Assembly (NCBI RefSeq): GCF_965227365.1
Contig: NZ_OZ245754.1
Span: forward strand, 434,001 to 498,000
Length of the DNA: 64,000 bases
Direction of reading: 5' to 3'
Origin: Hwanghaeella sp965227365
GTDB lineage: Bacteria > Pseudomonadota > Alphaproteobacteria > UBA8366 > Aestuariispiraceae
Below the pieces are notes generated by a model. The model was given only the letters and a program-made list of their open reading frames with translations. It was not told the origin of the DNA and did not search any database. Shown here in pieces: positions 52,065-59,321 of this stretch; position 1 is the stretch's first letter; each line of letters opens with the position of its first letter. A program made the position numbers and the translations under genes.

Positions 52065-52925
52065 ATGAATGTGATCTCGATCCAATCGCATGTCAGCTTC
52101 GGGCATGTCGGGAACTCGGCGGCGGTTTTCCCCTTTCAGCGGCACGGCCTTACCGTTTGGCCGGTCCATACCGTGCTGTTCTCAAACCATACCGGCTATG
52201 ACGGTTGGCGGGGCCCCGTGCTCTCGCCGGAAACCGTCCGGGAAGTCCTGCAGGGGATGGAGGAGAGAGGAATTTTCGTGGAATGCGATGGGGTGCTGAC
52301 CGGTTATGTCGGCAATCCTGGACTGGGCTCGGTGGTGGCGGATCTGGTGGGCCGCGTGCGGCAGGCAAATCCGAAAGCGATATATTGCTGCGATCCGGTG
52401 ATGGGGGATGAGGGCCGCGGGTTCTATGTGTCCGACGGGGTGGCCGGGTTTATGCAGGATACCGCACTGCCGCTCGCCGATGTGTTGACCCCCAACAAAT
52501 TCGAATTGCAGGCAATGAGCCCGTTCGACGGTGACAGCCTGCCGGATCTGATCGGCGCGGCCCGCAGACTGTGTGCGAAAGGGCCTCGGTTGGTCCTGGT
52601 GACCAGCCTGGAACGGGCCGATGGCCCGCCGGATGCCGTCGAAATGCTACTGGTATCCAAGGACTGCGCCTGGTTGGCGGAAACGCCGCGGCTTTCCTTC
52701 CCGATCAACCCCAACGGTGCCGGCGATATGACGGCGGCGCTGTTCATGGCGGCGACCCTGAAGGGGCGTGACCCGGGTTCCGCCCTGGGCGATACGATTT
52801 CGGCGGTCTATGCGGTGTTGGAAAAGACACGGGATTTGGGGCGGCGGGAGATGGCGCTGGTCGAGGCGCAGAATGCAATCGTCTCGCCGCAACGCCGTTT
52901 TGAGGCTAGGGAGATTGCGGGCTAA
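52065..52925 (+). CDS. pdxY: Pyridoxal kinase
   Basis: A 286-residue ribokinase-fold kinase phosphorylating pyridoxal. The typical N-terminus VISIQSHVSFGHVGNSAAVFPFQRHGL and WPVHTVLFSNHTGY, the CDPVMGDEGRGFYV segment and the ATP/anion-hole NPNGAGDMTAALFMA are present. The ATG at 52065 is fixed by the family N-terminus, although the frame is open for about 830 bases upstream over the facing gene. It overlaps the stop of the TPR gene by 4 bases. Confidence 0.94.
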   Translation: MNVISIQSHVSFGHVGNSAAVFPFQRHGLTVWPVHTVLFSNHTGYDGWRGPVLSPETVREVLQGMEERGIFVECDGVLTGYVGNPGLGSVVADLVGRVRQANPKAIYCCDPVMGDEGRGFYVSDGVAGFMQDTALPLADVLTPNKFELQAMSPFDGDSLPDLIGAARRLCAKGPRLVLVTSLERADGPPDAVEMLLVSKDCAWLAETPRLSFPINPNGAGDMTAALFMAATLKGRDPGSALGDTISAVYAVLEKTRDLGRREMALVEAQNAIVSPQRRFEAREIAG

Positions 52926-55795
52926 TCCCGACCCGCGCGATCCGGCGACTGCAGCCAGTCGTCCAGGGCGGCACGCACCCGCATGAAGACCTCGTCCCAG
53001 TCGCCGGGCCTGGTCTGGCGGAACAGGCGCATGCTCGGATACCAGGGGCTGTCCTGCCGCTGTAATTGCCAACGCCAATCCGGCGCGAAGGGCAGCATCA
53101 CCCAGACCGGTTTTCCCATGGCGCCGGCCAGGTGAGCGACGGATGTATCGACGGTCACGACCAGGTCCAGGTCCTGAAGCAGCGATGCGGTATCGGCGAA
53201 ATTGCGGATTGCCGGGCTGAGGTCCTGGATGACGGCGCCAAGGGACAGGTCGCCGATCTGCGCTTGCGCCGGGCCGATCTGAAGGCTGTAGAATCGCGCA
53301 TTCAGAACATCGAAAAGCGCGGTGAAGGCGCTCAATCCCGTCGTCCGGTTGGCATCGTTCTTGTGGGTCGGCTTTCCGGCCCAGGCGATACCGATCCGCG
53401 GCGTGGACCCGCCGTCGCCGGTGCGCGGTCCGTTCGGCGGCGGCGACAGATAAGGTTCACGGCCGGGCAGGACGAATTCGCCCAGCGGCAGCAGTTTCGG
53501 CGCGCTCAACAGCGGGATCTGCATATCCGCGTCCACATGGGCCTGTTCGCGGGCATGAATCTCCACGCCCTGAAAACGGGGTGAGGCTTTAAGAAGATCG
53601 ACGAGAGGCGGTTGAACCTCGAAGATCAACCGGCCCACGCGGGACTTCAGCGCAGGCACATAGCGGCAGAACTGCAGGCTGTCACCCAAACCCTGTTCGG
53701 CGTGCACGACGATAGTCTTGTCCGGCTCAGCTGCGCCGTTCCAGCGCGGAAGGTCGGCGTATCGCTGAAGGGTCTCGGGCAGGTTCCAGCGCGCCTCATA
53801 TGCCTCGAACCCTTCCTCCAGATTACCGCTCAACAGCAATGTCAGCGATTGATCCCAGGCGAGGTCGGGATTGGTGTAACCAAGCAGATCGGCGCGCCGG
53901 AAGCAGGCATCTGCTTCCACCAGTTCGCCGAAATCGCGATTGACCAGACCCATGTTGTAATGGATTTGCGCGGCGCCCGGGCTCAGGCTGATGGCCTTAA
54001 TCTGCGCACGCTTCGCGCCTTCAAGATAGTTCGCCGCCCGCAAAGCGTTCCCTAGATTGGACCAGGCCGCACCGTCTTTCGGGTTCAGCATCACGCCGCG
54101 GCGCAGAGCGACCAGGGCAGCGTCCAATTTGCCCAGGCGGCGCAGCACGATGCCGAGATTGATCCAGCCGGCGGAGGAGTTGGGGAAGCGCCGCACCAGC
54201 CCCTCATAACCGCGCGCCGCGCCCGCGAGGTCTCCAATCCGATGCAGTTCGATGGCCGCCATCAAGGCTTCCTGCACCGTCACCGGTTTTGCCGGTTCCG
54301 CGACGCCGGGGGCCGGGATGGATGGCCCGTCCGTGGTGGGCGGTTCGCTGCCGTCGTCCGACGGGGCCGCCATTTCAACGTCGGTGTCCGGCTCGACCTC
54401 GGACTCGACTTCCGGTTCGGGCGCATCGGGCGCTAGTTCATCCGCTTCCGCACGGCCGTCTTCCGTTGGTTCGTCCCCGTCGATTGGCGCGCCGGGCTGG
54501 AAGTCCAATCCTTCGATCTCCAACGTCAGTTCGTCATCCGTTTCATCGGACTCGGCCAGGCTTTCATCGAGCGTTTCATCGATTGTATCGGCGTCGCCGT
54601 CTTCGATTTCGGATGCCGGTTCCGGGAAATCCTGCGCGTCGGGCCAAGCATCTTCGTCGGCCGCATCCGGAAGCGGCACCTCGGCTGAATCGGGCTCTTC
54701 CGCCGGTTCGACGTTGAGTTCTTCCTGCGCGCCGCTGTCATCCTGTGCCGGGCCCGAAAGGTCCGGCAACGGCGGTCCGAGGTCTTCGTCACCGTCGTCG
54801 TCCGTTCCCCAGTCGGCGAATTCATCGGCGGGTTCCGGAAGACCATCTTCCTCATGCTCTGTTTCGGCCGACGCTTCGTCATCGAAATCCGACATTTCGA
54901 TATCGGGCATTTCCGCCTCTGGCAGATCTGCTGCGGGCAAGTCCACGTCGGGCAAATCCGCATCGGGCAAGACCATTTCGGCCGTTTCGGGATCGGCCCC
55001 TGTTTCGATTGTGTATGGCGAGTCGAAACCGTCGTCATCGCGGGCGGGCGGTTCCGAGGTCTCCGGTTCCTGCGGCGCGGGCGCCGGCGCGTCGTCGAAG
55101 GTGATATCCAGACCCTCGTCCAATTCAGCCAAATCGAGCGGTTCGGCGTTTTCCGGCGTCTCCGTGGCAAGGTTTTCGATGGAAGATCCGTCCTCGTCGT
55201 CGGCGAATTCGATGTCGGGCAGTTCCTCTCCGTCCCCGTTCTCGTCCTGGTCGCTGTGTTCAACCGAACTTTGCTCTAACGCTTCGAACTCATCGAATGC
55301 CGTCTCGTCCACATTGTCTGTCTCGTCCGCCTCGGGGCCCGACGGGAAATCTTCGGAGGCCGGCGCGGACAGGTCGGGGAGGGGCGGGCCGAGGTCTTCT
55401 TCCTCGTCATCTTCCGACACGGTCTGTTGGGCCAGGAACGTTTCCGTCATGTCGGCGGCGGGGTCGTCGTCGCTCGAAAGGATGGATGCCGGCGTTTCTT
55501 CCCCGTCGTTTTCCTCCGGATCGTCGAACGAAATGTCGAAACTTTCCTCTTCGGCGGTAACGAAAGGATCATCTTGCTCCGCGCCGGTTTCGTCAGCGTC
55601 GACCAATTCCAGGTCGAGGTCGTCATCGCCGTCACCACTGGCGGCGGCAAGGGCGGCGGTGCGCTCTTCCGCTTCCTGCAGTATGCGGGACACCGTGGGC
55701 GCCTTATCCTTCATATAGGACGAAAAGGTGACGCCATCCGGCGCGCCGGTGGCGGAAGGGTCCCGTTGGGTCGATTTGTCTTTGTCCCCGCTCAT
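52922..55795 (-). CDS. Acidic TPR and glycosyltransferase-like protein
   Basis: A 957-residue protein in three parts. Residues 1 to about 500 are extremely acidic and low in complexity (Asp/Glu/Ser/Pro) with repeated units: EDLGPPLPDLS occurs near residues 133 and 337, and runs of DLPDVDLPAADLP lie in between. From about 505 to 700 there are TPR motifs (FPNSSAGWINLGIVLRRLGKLDAALVALRRG and NPKDGAAWSNLGNALRAANYLEGAKRAQ). The end, about 700 to 957, resembles the GT-B C-half of heptosyltransferase-like enzymes: IGIAWAGKPTHKNDANRTT, VVTVDTSVAHLAGAMGKPVWVML, APDWRW. TPR-GT proteins of this kind glycosylate proteins in some bacteria. No signal peptide is seen. Confidence 0.75.
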   Translation of the reverse strand: MSGDKDKSTQRDPSATGAPDGVTFSSYMKDKAPTVSRILQEAEERTAALAAASGDGDDDLDLELVDADETGAEQDDPFVTAEEESFDISFDDPEENDGEETPASILSSDDDPAADMTETFLAQQTVSEDDEEEDLGPPLPDLSAPASEDFPSGPEADETDNVDETAFDEFEALEQSSVEHSDQDENGDGEELPDIEFADDEDGSSIENLATETPENAEPLDLAELDEGLDITFDDAPAPAPQEPETSEPPARDDDGFDSPYTIETGADPETAEMVLPDADLPDVDLPAADLPEAEMPDIEMSDFDDEASAETEHEEDGLPEPADEFADWGTDDDGDEDLGPPLPDLSGPAQDDSGAQEELNVEPAEEPDSAEVPLPDAADEDAWPDAQDFPEPASEIEDGDADTIDETLDESLAESDETDDELTLEIEGLDFQPGAPIDGDEPTEDGRAEADELAPDAPEPEVESEVEPDTDVEMAAPSDDGSEPPTTDGPSIPAPGVAEPAKPVTVQEALMAAIELHRIGDLAGAARGYEGLVRRFPNSSAGWINLGIVLRRLGKLDAALVALRRGVMLNPKDGAAWSNLGNALRAANYLEGAKRAQIKAISLSPGAAQIHYNMGLVNRDFGELVEADACFRRADLLGYTNPDLAWDQSLTLLLSGNLEEGFEAYEARWNLPETLQRYADLPRWNGAAEPDKTIVVHAEQGLGDSLQFCRYVPALKSRVGRLIFEVQPPLVDLLKASPRFQGVEIHAREQAHVDADMQIPLLSAPKLLPLGEFVLPGREPYLSPPPNGPRTGDGGSTPRIGIAWAGKPTHKNDANRTTGLSAFTALFDVLNARFYSLQIGPAQAQIGDLSLGAVIQDLSPAIRNFADTASLLQDLDLVVTVDTSVAHLAGAMGKPVWVMLPFAPDWRWQLQRQDSPWYPSMRLFRQTRPGDWDEVFMRVRAALDDWLQSPDRAGRD

Positions 55796-55875
55796 TGCCG
55801 GGATGGTAGTGTGCCTCGCAGGCGGATGGAAGCACTCTCGCTGGGTCGCCGCGCCATATTCTTTTTATTTTTCGG

Positions 55876-55916
55876 AAAAAGAAGGCGCGGAACAGGAGAT
55901 CATCCGGCACCGCGCC
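55876..55916 (-). terminator. Probable terminator of asd
   Basis: On the minus strand GGCGCGG and CCGCGCC form a 7-bp stem (55884-55890 and 55910-55916) with a long loop, followed by TTCTTTTT. It lies about 45 bases past the asd stop. Confidence 0.6.
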
Positions 55917-55962
55917 CCCCGAAATTGGAAAACCGCCTTATTGGAACGGTTGGACCGTGTTC

Positions 55963-56991
55963 TTAGGCCGCCTTGCGCAGGTAGCCGTCATTCACGAGCA
56001 CTTCTGCGATCTGCACCGTGTTCAATGCGGCGCCCTTGCGCAGGTTGTCGGAAACGACCCACATGTTCAGGCCGTTCTCCACCGTGATGTCGTCGCGGAT
56101 GCGGCTGACATAGACTGCGTCTTCCCCGGCGCATTCATGCGGGGTGACATAGCCTTCGTCCTGGCGGAAATCGATGACCGAGATGCCCGGCGCCTTGCGC
56201 AGGACCGATCGCGCCTCGTCCGCGGAAATCGGCTTGGTCGTCTCGATATTCACGGATTCCGAATGGCCGATGAAGACCGGCACGCGAACGCAGGTCGCGG
56301 TAACCTTGATCTTCGGGTCCAGGATCTTCTTCGTCTCGACCACCATCTTCCATTCTTCCTTGGTCGATCCGTCATCCATGAAAGAGTCGATATGGGGAAT
56401 GCAGTTGAAGGCGATCTGCTTGGTGAACTTTTCCTTGGTGATCGGGTCGTTTACGTAGACCGACTTGGTCTGGTTGAACAGCTCGTCCATCCCTTCGCGA
56501 CCGGCGCCGGAAACGGATTGATAGGTGGAAACGACCACGCGCTCGATCCCGAACGCGTCATGCAGCGGCTTCAGCGCCACGACCATCTGAATGGTGGAGC
56601 AGTTCGGGTTGGCGATGATGCCTTTCTTGGTGAAGCCGGCGACCGCCTGCGGGTTCACTTCCGGAACCACCAGCGGAACGTCCGGGTCCATCCGGAAGTG
56701 GGAGGTGTTGTCGATCACCACCGCGCCGGCCTTGGCGGCCTTGGGCGAGAATTCGGCGGAAACCTTCGCACCCGGGGAGGAGAGGACGATGTCGACGCCC
56801 TTGAAATCGAAATCCGCCAGGTTCTGGCAGGCGATTTCGTTATCCTCGCCATACGCAACCTTCTTGCCGAGGGAGCGGCTGGATGCCAGCGCGATCACAT
56901 CGTCCGCCGGAAATTCACGTTCCGCCAGGATGTTCAGCAATTCCCGGCCCACATTGCCGGATGCTCCGACGACTGCAACACGATAACCCAT
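55963..56991 (-). CDS. asd: Aspartate-semialdehyde dehydrogenase
   Basis: A 342-residue enzyme reducing aspartyl phosphate for lysine, methionine, threonine and diaminopimelate synthesis. The N-terminal VAVVGASGNVGRELLNILAER, catalytic Cys in GIIANPNCSTIQMV, and VSTYQSVSGAGREGMDEL and the His of RVPVFIGHSESV are intact. A hairpin near 57015-57042 lies in its leader. Confidence 0.97.
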   Translation of the reverse strand: MGYRVAVVGASGNVGRELLNILAEREFPADDVIALASSRSLGKKVAYGEDNEIACQNLADFDFKGVDIVLSSPGAKVSAEFSPKAAKAGAVVIDNTSHFRMDPDVPLVVPEVNPQAVAGFTKKGIIANPNCSTIQMVVALKPLHDAFGIERVVVSTYQSVSGAGREGMDELFNQTKSVYVNDPITKEKFTKQIAFNCIPHIDSFMDDGSTKEEWKMVVETKKILDPKIKVTATCVRVPVFIGHSESVNIETTKPISADEARSVLRKAPGISVIDFRQDEGYVTPHECAGEDAVYVSRIRDDITVENGLNMWVVSDNLRKGAALNTVQIAEVLVNDGYLRKAA

Positions 56992-57005
56992 CGTTGGTTT
57001 TCCTT

Positions 57006-57042
57006 AAAAATTCGGCGCCGCACCTTTTTCCTTCGGCGGCGC
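57006..57042 (-). promoter_or_regulatory. Hairpin with T-run in the asd leader
   Basis: On the minus strand GCGCCGC and GCGGCGC form a 7-bp GC stem (57015-57021 and 57036-57042) with a 14-base loop, then AATTTTTAA just 15-20 bases before the asd ATG. It resembles a weak terminator or attenuator. No leader peptide or riboswitch is recognised. Confidence 0.3.
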
Positions 57043-57251
57043 GCTGTTTACCCCAAGACCCTGCGGGATTCAATTCCCTGGCGGATTTCCGGGCTTTTTC
57101 ATCGCCCGTGGTCGGCCAGGGCCCCCGCGGGGCCGTACTCGAGATCGAAGGTGGGGTGGTTGGATCACTCCGCCCGTCGCCCGGAAAATTCACCGGCCCC
57201 GACTTCCGTCGGTTTGGAGGGGCGGGCCGTTCAAGTTCCTGAAACCGTGTC

Positions 57252-57287
57252 CAAAAAACTTCGGGCCGCCCTTTCCGGAGCGGCCCG
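57252..57287 (-). terminator. Terminator after the 55-residue gene
   Basis: On the minus strand CGGGCCGC and GCGGCCCG form an 8-bp stem (57262-57269 and 57280-57287) with a 10-base loop, then AAGTTTTTT. It ends transcription of the small exported gene. Confidence 0.8.
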
Positions 57288-57311
57288 CCTTCTCGTCCTA
57301 TTCCGCTGTGT

Positions 57312-57479
57312 TCAGCTGTCGGTTTCGGACGTGGTGGACTGGTCGCTCTTTCCCTTGGCGACGGTGGTAGTCTGTTTCTCTTTATCGGCGACCTGATCCA
57401 TATACGGGCACGCCGAAGCGCCCGCGGCGAACGCGGTCAAACCAAGCACGGTCATGGCAATCACGAAAAGCTTACGCAT
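57312..57479 (-). CDS. Small exported protein (55 residues)
   Basis: A 55-codon gene with a strong ribosome-binding site (GGAGGA, spacing 8) and a terminator. The first 23 residues form a signal peptide (MRKLFVIAMTVLGLTAFAAGASA) with cleavage after ASA before CPYMDQ. The mature part is about 32 residues, polar and Lys/Thr/Ser-rich (VADKEKQTTTVAKGKSDQSTTSETDS), with a single cysteine at its N-terminus. That cysteine could be lipidated if the site is a lipobox, but ASA-C is a weak one. Family unknown. Confidence 0.65.
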   Translation of the reverse strand: MRKLFVIAMTVLGLTAFAAGASACPYMDQVADKEKQTTTVAKGKSDQSTTSETDS

Positions 57480-57631
57480 CGGATAGTCCTCCGCCTGTGA
57501 TCCGGAACCAACAGACTACACTGATATGTACCGCGCCGCAACGAAACACCCATCACGGAGCGGTGATCCAGTCCAGGGCAGTGATATACGGGCAAACCCG
57601 CCCAGGGTGCAAGGGGCATTCGGGCGGGATG

Positions 57632-58516
57632 CTATCCGAGCTCGTCTGCCAGCAAGTCGAAGACCGTGCGGATGCGCCGGCTTGTATGGAGTTCGCGGTG
57701 GGTCACCAGCCAGACGGGGATGGGGACGGCGAGTTCGTCGGGCAGGACGGCTTCGATGCCGGGAACCGTATTCGCCATTTCGCGGGATAATGCGGTGATG
57801 CCGAGCCCCTGTTTCATCAATTCCATCACGACCAGACCATTATCGGCGGACAGCACGAAACTGCGTTCGGTCAGGGTCAGGCCGTAAGCGGCGAGGAACT
57901 CCATCATCCGGGCCGTGTCGCCATGGCCGATGATGTCATGGGTAGAGAGTTCGGCAAGGGTTGCGGGACGGCCGGCGCGGTCCAGATAGGCGGGCATGGC
58001 GTAAAGGTGGCCGACACTGTCGGGCAGACGCCTGGCGATCAGGTCCGGGTGGTCGGGGCGGACGTGGCGGATGGCGATATCCGCCTCGCGCAGACGCAAA
58101 TCGCGGATGTCGTTGGAAACGACGATATCGACCTGAATGCCCGGCGCTTCGCGGCGCAGCCGATCAAGGGCCGATGGCAGTTGAACGGCGGCGAGGCCGT
58201 CGCTGGCCGTGATCGAAACCTTGCCCTCAATCGCTTGCGCCTGGCCGGAGGCGGAGAGGGAAATCCGGGCGGCCGCTTCCCCCATGCTCTTCACATGGTC
58301 CAGCAGTTCCAACGCGGCCGCGGTCGGGACCATGGAACGGCCAACCCGTTCGAACAGCGTGACGCCCAAAGCCTGTTCCAGCGCGGCGACCTGACGGCTC
58401 AAGGTCGGTTGCGTCAGCTTCAATGCCCGCGCCGCAGCGCTCAACGACCCTTCCTCCACCGTGGCGAGAAAGGCGCGCGCCTGATTCCAATCGAATGTGA
58501 CGGCTGCCCAATTCAT
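57632..58516 (-). CDS. LysR-family transcriptional regulator
   Basis: A 294-residue regulator. The N-terminal winged HTH (FLATVEEGSLSAAARALKLTQPTLSRQVAALEQALGVTLFER) is typical, followed by the periplasmic-binding-like effector domain (about 92-290). LysR proteins often control a divergent neighbour, and a methyltransferase gene starts 116 bases away on the other strand. The effector is unknown. Confidence 0.93.
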   Translation of the reverse strand: MNWAAVTFDWNQARAFLATVEEGSLSAAARALKLTQPTLSRQVAALEQALGVTLFERVGRSMVPTAAALELLDHVKSMGEAAARISLSASGQAQAIEGKVSITASDGLAAVQLPSALDRLRREAPGIQVDIVVSNDIRDLRLREADIAIRHVRPDHPDLIARRLPDSVGHLYAMPAYLDRAGRPATLAELSTHDIIGHGDTARMMEFLAAYGLTLTERSFVLSADNGLVVMELMKQGLGITALSREMANTVPGIEAVLPDELAVPIPVWLVTHRELHTSRRIRTVFDLLADELG

Positions 58517-58632
58517 GCATATTCGTATATATACTCTCGAAATTTCCGCAATTTCTATTTTGTATCCGTATGGGTAGAACGACCCCGGAAACGATTGGAA
58601 AGCGCCCGAATCCGGGTGTGGGCGGGTGAGAG

Positions 58633-59271
58633 ATGGATGTGACGGTGAACGGATCAGCGGATTTCTGGAACAGGATTGCCGAAAAATACGCGCGGCAACC
58701 GGTGAAGAATCTGACCGCTTATGAACAGACCCTGGAGCGCACGCGCGCTTTTCTGTCGGGGACGGACCGGGTCCTGGAACTCGGCTGCGGCACGGGCAGC
58801 ACGGCGTTGAAACTTACGGGTGACGCGGCGCATATCACGGCGAGCGATATCTCCCCTGCGATGCTCGGGATCGCGCGCGGCAAGGCCGAGGACCAAGGGA
58901 TCGACAATGTGGACTTCGTTTGCTGCGATGCCGGTGCGCCGGATTTCGGGGAAGGCAGCTTCGATGCGGTTCTGGCTTTCAACCTTTTGCATCTGATGCC
59001 CGATGCGGAAGGCACGGTGAAGCGTGCATATGATCTTCTGAAGCCCGGCGGCCATTTCGTATCCAAGACAGCCTGCCTGCGGGAAATGTCGCCGTTGTGG
59101 CGGCCGCTGATCGCGGTGATGCAATGGATCGGATACGCGCCTTTCGTGCGGCGGCTCTCGAAAACGGAAGTGGAGCGGATGATTCAGGATGCCGGGTTTG
59201 AAATCCTCCAGGCCCGTTCCTTCGACGGCGCTGCTGCCTCCTGGTTCGTCGCTGCCCGTAAGCCTGAATAG
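58633..59271 (+). CDS. Class I SAM-dependent methyltransferase
   Basis: A 212-residue methyltransferase. The SAM motif VLELGCGTGSTAL (about 46-58), the acidic AHITASDISPAML, and FDAVLAFNLLHLM are seen, in a UbiE-like pattern. The substrate is not predictable. It is divergent from the LysR gene and converges with the LuxQ-like kinase gene. Confidence 0.9.
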   Translation: MDVTVNGSADFWNRIAEKYARQPVKNLTAYEQTLERTRAFLSGTDRVLELGCGTGSTALKLTGDAAHITASDISPAMLGIARGKAEDQGIDNVDFVCCDAGAPDFGEGSFDAVLAFNLLHLMPDAEGTVKRAYDLLKPGGHFVSKTACLREMSPLWRPLIAVMQWIGYAPFVRRLSKTEVERMIQDAGFEILQARSFDGAAASWFVAARKPE

Positions 59272-59321
59272 GCTGATCGCGGAGACATCCGGGGCAAGCC
59301 CGGGTCTCCAGTCCCGGACTT

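Noticed and set aside
54252..55718. Long serine-rich open frame on the plus strand
   Set aside because: It is the mirror of the Asp/Glu-rich codons of the TPR-GT gene; the peptide is almost only Ser/Gly/Ala and has no family match.
55957..57396. 479-codon plus-strand frame over asd
   Set aside because: Antisense to asd; no motif and no ribosome-binding site.
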